64,000 bases of DNA from Phytopseudomonas flavescens. Its GTDB lineage: Bacteria > Pseudomonadota > Gammaproteobacteria > Pseudomonadales > Pseudomonadaceae. Shown piece by piece: positions 7,205 through 16,034 of the stretch. The translations under genes were made by a program, and so were the position numbers. The notes under the pieces are model-generated. The model ran no database searches. It was not told the origin of the DNA and saw only the letters and a program-made list of their open reading frames with translations. Each line of letters starts with the position of its first letter. The first letter of the stretch is position 1. The stretch covers positions 228,448-292,447 of the forward strand of contig NZ_FNDG01000006.1 in NCBI RefSeq assembly GCF_900100535.1. Reading direction: 5' to 3'.

Positions 7205-8989
7205 TTAGCGTTGCTCGCTTTGCGGCGTGACGCGCAGAACCTCTTCTACGGTGGTCTGGCCGGCGGCGATCTTTTGCGCGCCGGACAGCCGCAGGCTACG
7301 CATGCCGTCCTTGAAGGCCTGACGGCGTAGCGGGGTGAGGTCGGTGTCGGCGTTGATCAAGGGTTTGAGGCTGTCGCCCAGCAGCATGATCTCGTACACC
7401 CCGGCACGGCCGCGATAACCGGTTTCCCGGCACTCCACGCAGCCCACGGCACGCTGGGAGCCGGTCGGCAGCGGTGCGTTCCAGGGGCGGGTCAGTTCCT
7501 GCCAGTCCGCCTCGTCGAGCTCCAGCGGCGCCTTGCAATGCGGGCACAGCGTGCGCACCAGGCGCTGGGCCATGACGCCGAGCAGGGTGGCCTTGAGCAG
7601 GTAGTGCGGCACGCCCAGTTCGAGCAACCGGGTGATGGCGCTGGGCGCGTCGTTGGTATGCAGGGTCGACAGGACCAGGTGGCCGGTGAGTGCCGCCTGG
7701 ATGGCCATCTCGGCGGTTTCCAGGTCGCGGATCTCGCCGACCATGATGATGTCCGGGTCCTGACGCATCAGCGCGCGCACGCCGCTGGCGAAGGTCAGGT
7801 CGATGTTGTGCTGCACCTGCATCTGGTTGAAGGCGCCCTCGATCATCTCGATGGGGTCTTCGATGGTGCACACGTTCACTTCCTCGGTCGCCAGTTGCTT
7901 GAGCGTGGTGTACAGCGTGGTGGTCTTGCCCGAGCCGGTAGGGCCGGTAACCAGGATGATGCCGTTGGGCTGGCGGGTCATGCTCTCCCAGCGCTTGAGG
8001 TCGTCCGGGCTGAAACCCAGTTGGTCGAAGCCGCGCAGCAGCACGTCCGGGTCGAAGATGCGCATCACCATCTTCTCGCCGAAGGCGGTGGGCAGGGTCG
8101 ACAGCCGCAGCTCGACCTCGTTGCCGGCAGGCGTCTTGGTTTTCACCCGGCCGTCCTGGGGCTTGCGTTTTTCGGCGACGTTCATGCGTCCCAGGGTCTT
8201 CAGGCGGCTGACGATGGCCATGGTCACCTGGGCGGGGAACTGGTAGACGGTGTGCAGCACGCCATCGATGCGAAAGCGCACGCTACCCTGTTCTCGACGT
8301 GGCTCGATGTGGATGTCGCTGGCACGCTGCTGGAACGCATACTGGAACAGCCAGTCGACGATGTTCACCACATGGGCGTCGTTGGCGTCCGGTTCCTGGT
8401 CCTGAGCGCCGAGGTTGAGCAACTGCTCGAAGTTACCGACGTTGCTGATCCTGGCATCGCTGTTGGTCGCGCCGCTGACCGAGCGCGCCAGGCGATAGAA
8501 CTCCACGGTGAAACGCTGGATGTCCGCCGGGTTGGCTACCACACGCTTGATGGTGCGCTTCAGCACGTGGGTAAGGTTGGCTTCCCAGCCGTGCATGAAG
8601 GGCTGGGCGCTGGCGATGGTCACCGATTCGGCGTTCACCGCGACGGCCAGTATCTTGTGGCGCTGGGCGAAGGCGTAGGACATCAGCGGCGTGACCGCCG
8701 CGGCGTCGATCTTCAGGGGGTCGATGCGCAGGTAGGGCTGTCCTGCCTGCTGGGCCAGCCATTGCGTCAGGCCTTCCAGGTCGAGTTTGCGGCCCGCTCG
8801 CGTCAGGTCGTCGAGTTGCTGGGCTGCCAGGAACTCCAGCGGATGAAGGTCGTTGCTGGCACCGTTGCGGCGGATCGCCAGGCATTGCTCGGCGCTCTCC
8901 TGAGCGATTCGCCCCTGAGCGACCAGTTCGCGCAACAGCTCGTTGAGATCGAGCAGGCGGTCGGGGGCGGTGGGGGTGAGGCTGGGCAT
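7205..8989 (-). CDS. GspE/PilB-type secretion ATPase, orphan
   Basis: A 594-aa AAA+ ATPase of the type II secretion/type IV pilus family. The start is placed at the ATG at 8989 (MPSLTPTAP) with a GAGGAG ribosome site; the frame is open to 9061. Domains: an N-terminal MshEN/T2SSE_N-type region (residues about 20-150), then the motor domain with Walker A GPTGSGKTTT, Asp box, Walker B IIMVGEIRD, and His box. A C-terminal zinc site has CPHC and CVEC pairs. No secretin, pseudopilin or other Gsp/Pil gene is nearby, so its partner machinery is not identified; it could power a pilus or T2SS encoded elsewhere. The PAO1 gene at the equivalent position (PA5210, from memory) is also an orphan. Confidence 0.9.
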   Translation of the reverse strand: MPSLTPTAPDRLLDLNELLRELVAQGRIAQESAEQCLAIRRNGASNDLHPLEFLAAQQLDDLTRAGRKLDLEGLTQWLAQQAGQPYLRIDPLKIDAAAVTPLMSYAFAQRHKILAVAVNAESVTIASAQPFMHGWEANLTHVLKRTIKRVVANPADIQRFTVEFYRLARSVSGATNSDARISNVGNFEQLLNLGAQDQEPDANDAHVVNIVDWLFQYAFQQRASDIHIEPRREQGSVRFRIDGVLHTVYQFPAQVTMAIVSRLKTLGRMNVAEKRKPQDGRVKTKTPAGNEVELRLSTLPTAFGEKMVMRIFDPDVLLRGFDQLGFSPDDLKRWESMTRQPNGIILVTGPTGSGKTTTLYTTLKQLATEEVNVCTIEDPIEMIEGAFNQMQVQHNIDLTFASGVRALMRQDPDIIMVGEIRDLETAEMAIQAALTGHLVLSTLHTNDAPSAITRLLELGVPHYLLKATLLGVMAQRLVRTLCPHCKAPLELDEADWQELTRPWNAPLPTGSQRAVGCVECRETGYRGRAGVYEIMLLGDSLKPLINADTDLTPLRRQAFKDGMRSLRLSGAQKIAAGQTTVEEVLRVTPQSEQR

Positions 8990-9106
8990 GCGGGCTCCTC
9001 GAGTGTCCGGTGTGCCGCCAGCATGCCGGAAAGCGTGAATGGCGCGAAGGTCACGGCGCAATTTAGGAGCATCCGCTGCAGAGTGCCAGCGCCCGAGGTG
9101 AGGGGG

Positions 9107-9457
9107 CTATCCGCCGAGCAGCTTGAGCAGACCCTGGCGACGCTGTTTCGGCAGGTTGCGAAACAGCAGGAGCAACTGCAGCTCGTCCGATGACTGTGCG
9201 CGGCGCGGGTCGGGTGTGTAATCAGCACTTTGCTCGGCGGCCTTTATGCCCTCGCTGCCACCCAGAAAGTCCAGGCTGACCGACTGTTCGGCGAACAGCG
9301 CTCTGATTTTGAGCAGGGTGTCGAGTCCAGGCCTGGCCTTGTCGGTTTCCCACTTGCTGATCGTCGCTTTGGTGACGCCCAGCTCGAACCCCAACTGTTC
9401 CTGTGACCAGTTGCGGGTATCTCGCAATGCACGCAGGCGACTACCGAATGAATTCAT
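9107..9457 (-). CDS. XRE-family transcriptional regulator
   Basis: A 116-aa protein with an N-terminal Cro/C1-type helix-turn-helix (residues about 6-60; recognition region LGFELGVTKATISKWETDKA). A hydrophilic linker and a short Leu/Arg-rich C-terminal tail follow (LLLLFRNLPKQRRQGLLKLL), which may serve dimerisation. It lies upstream of and co-directional with the GspE-like ATPase gene, 117 bp away, so it may belong to the same transcript. Targets are unknown. No toxin gene is adjacent, so it is not obviously an antitoxin. Confidence 0.85.
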   Translation of the reverse strand: MNSFGSRLRALRDTRNWSQEQLGFELGVTKATISKWETDKARPGLDTLLKIRALFAEQSVSLDFLGGSEGIKAAEQSADYTPDPRRAQSSDELQLLLLFRNLPKQRRQGLLKLLGG

Positions 9458-9620
9458 CGGCGGAGTCTGGCGATTAATGCCTGAATTGTCGTATCCCTGC
9501 GGTTGACATGGCGTGTTTCTTTTTAGGATTCTTCAGGCGTCGTGTGGCATTCGCCTCCTGTAGCCTGCATGGCAGGTGCGAGTCGGCGAATGGGTAAAAG
9601 TTCTTGAGCGGGGAGGCTGG

Positions 9621-10034
9621 ATGACGGCAATTCGCAAGCTTCTGGGTGGCCCGATTGTCGCGTTGTTTCTGCGGCCGTTACGGGCGATCGTCGCGAGGCT
9701 GGCGCTCCCCTCCCTGTTGCACGGGGTCCGACTGGACGGGGAGACTCCAGACGGTCGCGCCATCCACATCGACCTGCTTCGCGCCGAGCTGTACCACGGC
9801 ATCGCGCTGGGAGGCGAGCCAGGAGAGTCCGGTCGGGTGATCGTCGCCGGGCGGGCGGCGGCGCACCCTGTCACGTTGCGGCTGAAAGGCCGGGCGCTCT
9901 ACGTGCGCTGCGAAGGCTCGGGCAAAGCCGCCTCGTTGAATGCGCGCAGGCTGCAGGCCTACCGCCATGAGCGGGTAAGCCATGGCGACTGGCTTTGCCT
10001 GGAAGGCAGCGTCTTGCGGCTGACCTTCTATTGA
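9621..10034 (+). CDS. Hypothetical protein, possible FHA-like beta-sandwich
   Basis: A 137-aa protein from the ATG at 9621, which has a GGGAGG ribosome site; a GTG at 9576 would extend it by 15 residues. The first 35 residues are hydrophobic and basic (GGPIVALFLRPLRAIVARLALP) and may be membrane-associated. The C-terminal part (LNARRLQAYRHERVSHGDWL, then LEGSVLRLTF) resembles the last strands of forkhead-associated domains, where a conserved Asn-Gly and a GD-x-I/L turn precede the final strand. The typical GR and SR-x-H phosphothreonine motifs are not evident, so this is only a resemblance. Single gene, with convergent DUF502 gene downstream. Confidence 0.5.
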   Translation: MTAIRKLLGGPIVALFLRPLRAIVARLALPSLLHGVRLDGETPDGRAIHIDLLRAELYHGIALGGEPGESGRVIVAGRAAAHPVTLRLKGRALYVRCEGSGKAASLNARRLQAYRHERVSHGDWLCLEGSVLRLTFY

Positions 10035-10078
10035 GGTGGGGATGCCCGCGCGCACGGTCTCCGGCATGCCAGATGGCC

Positions 10079-10750
10079 CTACGAGGCGGCTTGCCTGGGC
10101 GCTTCGCTGCTCACTCCGTCTCTGGCGGGCGGTGGTGTGAGGCCCATGGACACATAGATGCTGGTCAGCGCGTCCACGCCCATGTTGGCTGGTTTGACCC
10201 ATTCGACTGGAACATAGAGCAAGCCGCCGCCGATCGGGATGGGTGCCGTGGGGACGAGGATCGCGAAATGCGGGCGGCCTTCCAGCTCAACCGGTTGCGA
10301 GCTCGGTTGCAGGGCCAGTACGGCGACACCGTCGCCGCCGAAGAAACACCACACCGGGCGCATGCTGGTGATGTCGGTGTTCTTCTTGTCCAGCAGGCCG
10401 ACGAAACGATCGGCCAGGTTGTAGAAGTTGCCGATCAGCGGCGTGCGCCGCAGGGTCACGTCGATCAGCCAGCCAAGCGGCCTACGCAAGCCCAGCTTAA
10501 CGGCCAGGCCAAGTGGATAGAGGCTGACCAGCAATACCAGGGTACCGAGCAGGTAGGCCAGGTAGGGGTTGCTCGCGAAGGGGGTGCCCAGGGCCGCGAA
10601 CAGCCGGCCGATGGCGGTGGAGGGGCCGATCAGGTTATTCAGCAGGCTGACGATCCAGGCCAGCACCACCATGGTCAGCGCCAGTGGCAGCAAGGCCAGC
10701 AGCCCGGTGAGCCAGGTGGCGATGATGGATTTCAGGCTGAGTTTGAACAT
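10079..10750 (-). CDS. DUF502-family inner-membrane protein
   Basis: A 223-aa membrane protein with two hydrophobic hairpins (residues about 8-42 and 60-88), followed by a soluble domain with the family motif RRTPLIGNFYNLADRFVGLL and a conserved GRPHFAILVPTAPIP-type region. These features match DUF502, a widespread bacterial family of unknown function. The start ATG at 10750 follows an AGGACG ribosome site. It is co-directional with and 56 bp downstream of the CYTH-CHAD gene, so probably in one transcript with it. Confidence 0.82.
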   Translation of the reverse strand: MFKLSLKSIIATWLTGLLALLPLALTMVVLAWIVSLLNNLIGPSTAIGRLFAALGTPFASNPYLAYLLGTLVLLVSLYPLGLAVKLGLRRPLGWLIDVTLRRTPLIGNFYNLADRFVGLLDKKNTDITSMRPVWCFFGGDGVAVLALQPSSQPVELEGRPHFAILVPTAPIPIGGGLLYVPVEWVKPANMGVDALTSIYVSMGLTPPPARDGVSSEAPRQAAS

Positions 10751-10806
10751 CGATAGGGCGTCCTGTGGTCGAGCGAGGCAGGTAGGAGCGCTACCTGCCG
10801 GGTTTG

Positions 10807-12177
10807 TCAGCCGTTTTTCAGCAGTGTTTTCCAGGGTTTCAGGCTCATGATGATCTGTGCCTGGGTCATGCGTGGTTCCAGTTCCTCTGGACTCAGGGGG
10901 CGCTTGGCCAGTTCAGCCAGTTTGTTCAGTTCACCGAACAGGCGATCGGTCTCGGCGACATCGAGCACGTCACGCGCCAGGTGCAACCAGAGCAGCAGGC
11001 GTTCCAGGCGCGGCAATTGTTCGGCGAGGTCTTCGGGTTGCTGCTGGTAGCGCTTGAGCTGCAGGTCCCGGCCCTCTTCGGCGATGAAGGTCGGCAGCCA
11101 GCTGTGCAGGGCCGCGGCACCCTGGCGGTCGCCCCGTTTGTTGCGCGAGGCCGTCCAGCTGCGGGCCAGCAGCCAGCGCGAGGCATTCAGCGAGAACAGG
11201 CCCCAGCGGGTCTGTGCCAGTTCGGCGGTGAATTGCGCGGGTGCGTCCTGGCGAGCGCTTTCATCCTGCTGGCCGGCGAGCACCCGGGGGCGCCAGTCTT
11301 CGAGCAGGGCGTCGAGTACCTTGCGCAGCTCGCTGCTGCTGGCGCGTGGTGCGGCCTGGCCGAGGCTGCCGAGCAGGGCACGCAGGTCCACCAGGCAGTT
11401 CAGCCAGTCGACCAGCAGGCGCCAGTGGCCGTTGTGGCGGTACTGTTCGGCGAGACGCTGGCTGCTGCCGAGCAGGAACCAGCCGATGGCGGCGACGGCA
11501 TCGTCCAGGCTCTGCTCGGCCTGCAATTGCGGTGTGGGCAACTGCAGGTTGTAGCTGGCTTCGTCGAACAGACGGTACCCGCGCTCGGCCTTGCTGATGT
11601 CGCACGGCATCAGGGCCAGGTCGGCGGCCAGTTCAGCGGCCAGCTCCAGCAGCGCTTCGGGCTCGCCCTGGCGCAATTCGAGTTCCAGTTCGCAGATTTC
11701 TTCCTGCTGCTTGCCCACGATCACCTTGCCCAGATCGAGGGCGGCCTCGATGACCACTCTGGCCTTGCCGCGGCCCCAGGCGATCTCGGCGCGCTGACGA
11801 ACGAAGTCGGTGGTGAAGATCGGCTTCAGCTGTTTCTTGTCCAGCTCTGCCAGGCTGGCGGGCCAGCAGCTGTCATCGAGTCTCGATAGATCCAGTTTGG
11901 CCTTGGTCAGGTACCAGTCCCACTCGTTGCGCTCGGACAGCCCGGCGACGCTCTGACCGCGACTCTTCAGGGTCTGTATCACTTGGTCGCCGTCCTTGCG
12001 CAGGCGCAGGGCGACCTTGGCGCCGGCGAGGTCGCGCGCTTCGGTGTCGAAGTACTGGTTGAGCAGCTCGCTCGTCTCCCAGCCACCCTTGCTGCGTTTC
12101 TTCAGCAGCGGGTGGGTTTGCAGGGCAGCCAGGGTTTCGCGACTGGCGCGCAGTTTGATTTCGGTTTCTTTATTCAT
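10807..12177 (-). CDS. CYTH-CHAD domain protein, inorganic triphosphatase type
   Basis: A 456-aa cytoplasmic protein from ATG 12177 (MNKETEIKLR). The N-terminal CYTH triphosphate-tunnel domain (residues about 1-200) has the signature ETEIKLR and further acidic/basic tunnel strands (VALRLRKDGDQVIQTLKSRG, EICELELELRQGE). The C-terminal CHAD domain (about 210-450) is helical and rich in His/Arg/Lys, and is implicated in polyphosphate binding. E. coli YgiF of the same architecture hydrolyses inorganic triphosphate. It is divergent from the phosphate-transport operon (DUF47-pit), which fits a role in phosphate or polyphosphate metabolism. The open frame extends to 12219, but the start chosen gives the classic EIK motif at the N terminus. 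Confidence 0.9.
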   Translation of the reverse strand: MNKETEIKLRASRETLAALQTHPLLKKRSKGGWETSELLNQYFDTEARDLAGAKVALRLRKDGDQVIQTLKSRGQSVAGLSERNEWDWYLTKAKLDLSRLDDSCWPASLAELDKKQLKPIFTTDFVRQRAEIAWGRGKARVVIEAALDLGKVIVGKQQEEICELELELRQGEPEALLELAAELAADLALMPCDISKAERGYRLFDEASYNLQLPTPQLQAEQSLDDAVAAIGWFLLGSSQRLAEQYRHNGHWRLLVDWLNCLVDLRALLGSLGQAAPRASSSELRKVLDALLEDWRPRVLAGQQDESARQDAPAQFTAELAQTRWGLFSLNASRWLLARSWTASRNKRGDRQGAAALHSWLPTFIAEEGRDLQLKRYQQQPEDLAEQLPRLERLLLWLHLARDVLDVAETDRLFGELNKLAELAKRPLSPEELEPRMTQAQIIMSLKPWKTLLKNG

Positions 12178-12393
12178 TGCGAGGGCTCGGTGAAGCGGCG
12201 ACGGCGGCGGGGATTGCACGGTGCCGGACGCTGCCCGGCACCTTAGGCCGTACAGGGTAGTGGAAAAGCGCGGCGGGTGCAGGTCGGCGAACGGTCATCG
12301 TGGAGCATGAGGCAGTGGCTGGACTGTGCATTACCATAGCTTTACCGATATTTCCCCGGCGTTCGCGGAAAATCCGTCACGAAATACGTCATT

Positions 12394-12411
12394 GTGACGG
12401 AACAATGACAC
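12394..12411 (-). promoter_or_regulatory. Possible PHO box upstream of the DUF47-pit operon
   Basis: Read on the minus strand, this 18-base site is GTGTCAT-TGTT-CCGTCAC. It matches the PhoB box (two CTGTCAT-like 7-mers separated by 4 bases) at 6/7 and 5/7 positions. Further GTCA-type half sites lie just left of it (12374-12393). A -10-like TATACT sits at 12439-12444, upstream of the DUF47 start at 12477. The spacing to this -10 is longer than in classical Pho promoters and the box points away from the operon, so the call is tentative. Confidence 0.3.
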
Positions 12412-12476
12412 GCGCTGGCTTGCCCAGGATGTCATCCGTATACTTGCCGCCTCTTTGACAGACAGGGGTCACCCCC

Positions 12477-13157
12477 ATGCCAAGCAATCCGTTCATCAGC
12501 AGCCTCTTTGGCCGCTCGCCGATCGGGCCGATGCAACAGCATATCGCCAAGGCACACGAGTGCGCCGCCAATCTGGTGCCATTCTTCGAGGCGGTCATGG
12601 CCGAAGACTGGGCTCGTGTCGAGCAGGTGCAGCAAGAGATGGTGCGCCTGGAACACGATGCGGACAAGCTCAAGAAAAACGTGCGCATGCACTTGCCCAA
12701 GAGCCTGTTCCTGCCCGTGCCACGCTCCGACCTGCTGGAGTTGCTCAGCACCCAGGACAAGGTGGCCAACCGGGCCAAGGACATCGCCGGGCTGATGCTC
12801 GGCCGCTCAATGACCATTCCCGGCGACCTGCAGCCGCTGATGCTGGCCTACGTGCAGCGCTGCGTGGATGCCAGCGCCCAGGCGCTGAAGGCGATGAAGG
12901 AACTGGACTCGCTGCTCGAGGCCGGTTTCGCCGGTCGTGAGGCCACCCTGGTCGAGCGCATGGTCGAAGAGCTCGAGGAAATCGAGCGCGAGACCGATCG
13001 CCAGCAGATCGAGGTGCGCCGCGCCTTGTTCAAACTGGAAAAGGATCTTCCCGCAGTCGATGTGATGTTCCTCTATCGGATCATCGACTGGGTCGGAGAC
13101 ATTGCCGATCGTGCAGAGCGCGTGGGCAACCGGCTGGAACAACTGCTGGCGCGCTGA
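12477..13157 (+). CDS. DUF47 family protein, PhoU-like partner of Pit transporter
   Basis: A 226-aa helical cytoplasmic protein of the DUF47 (PF01865-type) family, distantly related to PhoU. Visible family features are the N-terminal FGRSPIGPMQQHIAKAHECA and the acidic helical repeats (VQQEMVRLEHDADKLKKNVR, MVEELEEIERETDRQQIEVR) with E-xx-D metal-binding patterns. It is encoded 38 bp upstream of the Pit transporter, the usual arrangement, and probably modulates transporter activity. ATG at 12477 with an AGGGG ribosome site. Confidence 0.9.
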   Translation: MPSNPFISSLFGRSPIGPMQQHIAKAHECAANLVPFFEAVMAEDWARVEQVQQEMVRLEHDADKLKKNVRMHLPKSLFLPVPRSDLLELLSTQDKVANRAKDIAGLMLGRSMTIPGDLQPLMLAYVQRCVDASAQALKAMKELDSLLEAGFAGREATLVERMVEELEEIERETDRQQIEVRRALFKLEKDLPAVDVMFLYRIIDWVGDIADRAERVGNRLEQLLAR

Positions 13158-13195
13158 GCCGCCAGCATCCTTTCTGGGTTTACAGGTAAATTTCT

Positions 13196-14461
13196 ATGTC
13201 TCTTGTCGCGGACTACGGTTTCGTACTCCTCGTGATGGCCTGCTGCTTTGGTTTGTTCATGGCGTGGGGTGTCGGTGCCAATGATGTGTCCAATGCCATG
13301 GGCACTTCCGTGGGTGCCAAGGCACTGACCATCAAACAGGCGATCCTCATCGCCATGGTCTTCGAATTCTGCGGTGCCTACCTTGCCGGTGGCGAGGTGA
13401 CCGAAACCATCAAGAACGGCATCGTCGATGCCTCGGTGATTCCCGCCGACATGTTCGTACTGGGCATGATGGCGTCTCTGCTGTCTGCCGGTACCTGGCT
13501 GTTGATCGCCTCGCTGCGTGGCTGGCCGGTCTCCACCACGCACTCGATCGTGGGCGCCATCATCGGCTTCGCCTCGATCAGCGTGTCGGTGGACGCCGTC
13601 AACTGGGGCGGCCTGGTGCCGATCGTGTCCAGTTGGGTGGTCACCCCGTTCATATCCGGTCTGCTGGCTTTCGGCCTGTTCATGAGCGTGCAGTGGCTGA
13701 TCATCGATACCGACGACCCGTTCCGCAACGCCAAGCGCTGGGTGCCGGTGTACATGTTCCTCACCGGCTTCATGCTGGCGCTGATGACCTTCACCAAGGG
13801 CCTCAAGCATGTGGGCATGAGTTTCACCACCGGCCAGGGCATTCTGCTTTCCGCAGGCGTCGGCATTCTGGTGGCCGGCCTGGGCATACTCCTGCTGCGC
13901 CGCATCAAGCTCGATCCGGAAGCCGACAAGGAATTCCACTTCGCCAGCGTCGAAAAAGTCTTTGCCGTGCTGATGATCTTCACCGCCTGCTCCATGGCCT
14001 TCGCCCATGGTGCCAGTGACGTGTCCAACGCGGTCGGCCCGCTGGCTGCGGTGGTCGGTGTGATCGAGGCGGGTGGCGACATGGTCATCGGTGGCCAGTC
14101 GTCGGTACCGGGTTGGGTGCTGCTGATGGGCGCCGTGGGTATCGTCATCGGCCTGGCGACCTACGGCTGGAAGGTGATCGCCACCATCGGCAAGAAGATC
14201 ACCGAACTGACCCCGAGCCGTGGCTTCGCTGCCGAACTGGCCACCGCGGCCACCGTGGTCGCTGCCTCAGGCATTGGCCTGCCGATCTCCACCACTCACA
14301 CGCTGGTCGGGGCGGTACTGGGTATCGGCATGGCCCGTGGTATCGGCGCACTGAACCTGGCGGTGGTCGGCAAGATCTTCACCTCCTGGGTGGTGACCCT
14401 GCCTATCGGGGCGGCGCTGGCGATCATCTACCTGGAAATTTTCATGCTGATCTTCCTGTAA
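13196..14461 (+). CDS. pit: PiT-family inorganic phosphate transporter
   Basis: A 421-aa integral membrane protein with about ten hydrophobic helices and the duplicated PiT signature: GANDVSNAMGTSVGAKALT near residue 25 in the N half, and GASDVSNAVGPLAAV near residue 275 in the C half. The repeat VSTTHSIVGAIIG / ISTTHTLVGAVLG, also duplicated, is typical. It imports phosphate as metal-phosphate by proton symport. Co-transcribed with the DUF47 gene just upstream. The symbol pit is generic for the family. The 306 bases after it hold no gene. Confidence 0.93.
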   Translation: MSLVADYGFVLLVMACCFGLFMAWGVGANDVSNAMGTSVGAKALTIKQAILIAMVFEFCGAYLAGGEVTETIKNGIVDASVIPADMFVLGMMASLLSAGTWLLIASLRGWPVSTTHSIVGAIIGFASISVSVDAVNWGGLVPIVSSWVVTPFISGLLAFGLFMSVQWLIIDTDDPFRNAKRWVPVYMFLTGFMLALMTFTKGLKHVGMSFTTGQGILLSAGVGILVAGLGILLLRRIKLDPEADKEFHFASVEKVFAVLMIFTACSMAFAHGASDVSNAVGPLAAVVGVIEAGGDMVIGGQSSVPGWVLLMGAVGIVIGLATYGWKVIATIGKKITELTPSRGFAAELATAATVVAASGIGLPISTTHTLVGAVLGIGMARGIGALNLAVVGKIFTSWVVTLPIGAALAIIYLEIFMLIFL

Positions 14462-14767
14462 ACCTCTGACGGTCTGCTGTGCGTCGGTACTGCGTCGCTG
14501 AAAACAGGCTGGATCGCCAGCCCGGTCGGAAAGCGACTTGCCGCTGACGCGCTGCAGCGCGGGCCGAAGGGCGAGCTAAGCGAGTAATGCTCATGTGCAA
14601 GCGACCCCGGCCGCTTCCTCGCCGGTTCTTGTGGGGCCGCCTAGACCTTGCATTGCTCTGGCTCGCTAGACCTCGAAGGTATTCTTGCTGAGCGGCAATT
14701 GTCCATTGGCGGTTCTCGCGGGCAACGCTTCACTCTATGATGAAGCGACCGACCCGAGAGAGCCGCC
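14462..14767. other. Intergenic region, no gene seen
   Basis: About 300 bases between pit and argE without a credible reading frame. It contains several short GC-rich inverted segments (for example GACGCGCTGCAGCGCG around 14546) and may be a degenerate interspersed repeat, but no second clear copy was found in this window. The argE promoter should lie in its right part; a TATGATG-like -10 is near 14734. Confidence 0.4.
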
Positions 14768-15913
14768 ATGTCATTCACCCTCAAGGATCGTTTCGCGGCG
14801 CTGATTGCCGCGCCATCGGTCAGTTGCACGCAGCCTGCGCTGGATCAATCGAACCTGCAGGTCATCGATCTGCTGGCCAATTGGCTGAGCGACCTGGGGT
14901 TCGCTTGCGAGAGGCAGCAAATCGAGCCCGGCAAGTTCAACCTGATCGCCACCTACGGCAGTGGCCCCGGCGGCCTGGTGCTGGCCGGGCACAGCGACAC
15001 CGTGCCCTTCGACGAAGCCCTCTGGCAAAGCGACCCGCTCGCGCTCACCGATACCGGTGATCGCTGGGTAGGCCTGGGCGTGTGCGACATGAAGGGCTTC
15101 TTCGCGCTGATCATCGAGGCCGTTCAGGGGCTGCTCGACCAGCCATTCAAGCAGCCGCTGATCATCCTTGCCACCTGCGATGAAGAAAGTTCGATGTCGG
15201 GTGCCCGTGCCCTGGCCGAGGCCGGGCGGCCGCTCGGTCGCGCCGCGGTGATCGGCGAGCCGACCGGGCTCAGGCCGATCCGCCTGCACAAGGGCGTGAT
15301 GATGGAGCGCATCGATATTCTCGGACAGAGCGGGCACTCTTCCAATCCGGCGCTGGGGCATAGCGCGCTGGATGCCATGCACGACGTCATGGGTGAGCTG
15401 ATGCAGTTGCGCCGCCAGTGGCAGCAGGAGTACCGCAACCCGCAATTCAGCGTGCCGCAACCGACGCTGAACTTCGGTTGCATCCATGGCGGCGACAATC
15501 CCAACCGCATCTGCGGGCAATGTTCCCTGGAGTTCGACCTGCGCCCGTTGCCGGGCATGCAGCCGGACGCCTTGCGTGCGGCGATCCGGCAGAAGCTGCA
15601 GCCCCTGGCCGAGCAGCACCAGGTGAGCATCGACTTCGCCCCGCTGTTTCCCAGCGTGCCGCCCTACGAGCAGGCCGCCGATGCCGAGCTGGTGCGCCTT
15701 GCCGAGCGCCTGACCGGGCACACCGCCGCTGCGGTGGCCTTCGGTACCGAAGCTCCGTATTTCCAGCAGCTTGGCTGCGAGACCCTGGTGCTCGGTCCGG
15801 GCGATATCGACTGCGCGCACCAGCCGGGCGAATATCTCGACACCGACCGCCTGCTACCGACGGTGCAACTGCTGCGCCAACTGATCCAGCACTACTGCCT
15901 GACCCCGAGCTGA
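14768..15913 (+). CDS. argE: Acetylornithine deacetylase
   Basis: A 381-aa M20-family metallohydrolase that removes the acetyl group from N-acetylornithine in arginine synthesis. Metal and catalytic residues are in place: His75 and Asp77 in AGHSDTVP, Asp107 in GVCDMKG, Glu139/Glu140 in CDEES, a later GEPT glutamate, and a C-terminal AHQPGEY histidine. The dimerisation (lid) domain sits at about 185-290. argA follows 121 bp downstream in the same direction, as in P. aeruginosa. An alternative M20 peptidase role is possible but context favours ArgE. Confidence 0.92.
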   Translation: MSFTLKDRFAALIAAPSVSCTQPALDQSNLQVIDLLANWLSDLGFACERQQIEPGKFNLIATYGSGPGGLVLAGHSDTVPFDEALWQSDPLALTDTGDRWVGLGVCDMKGFFALIIEAVQGLLDQPFKQPLIILATCDEESSMSGARALAEAGRPLGRAAVIGEPTGLRPIRLHKGVMMERIDILGQSGHSSNPALGHSALDAMHDVMGELMQLRRQWQQEYRNPQFSVPQPTLNFGCIHGGDNPNRICGQCSLEFDLRPLPGMQPDALRAAIRQKLQPLAEQHQVSIDFAPLFPSVPPYEQAADAELVRLAERLTGHTAAAVAFGTEAPYFQQLGCETLVLGPGDIDCAHQPGEYLDTDRLLPTVQLLRQLIQHYCLTPS

Positions 15914-16034
15914 TACGAGGAGTGTCCCCCTGATGCCGTCGCGACGACGATAACGCACCGAGCCCGCCTGCGAAGCCGCGTGCTTCGCACCATTTGATGC
16001 CTCCTTCGTTCTTACCCAGGGGTTCTTGCTTCCC

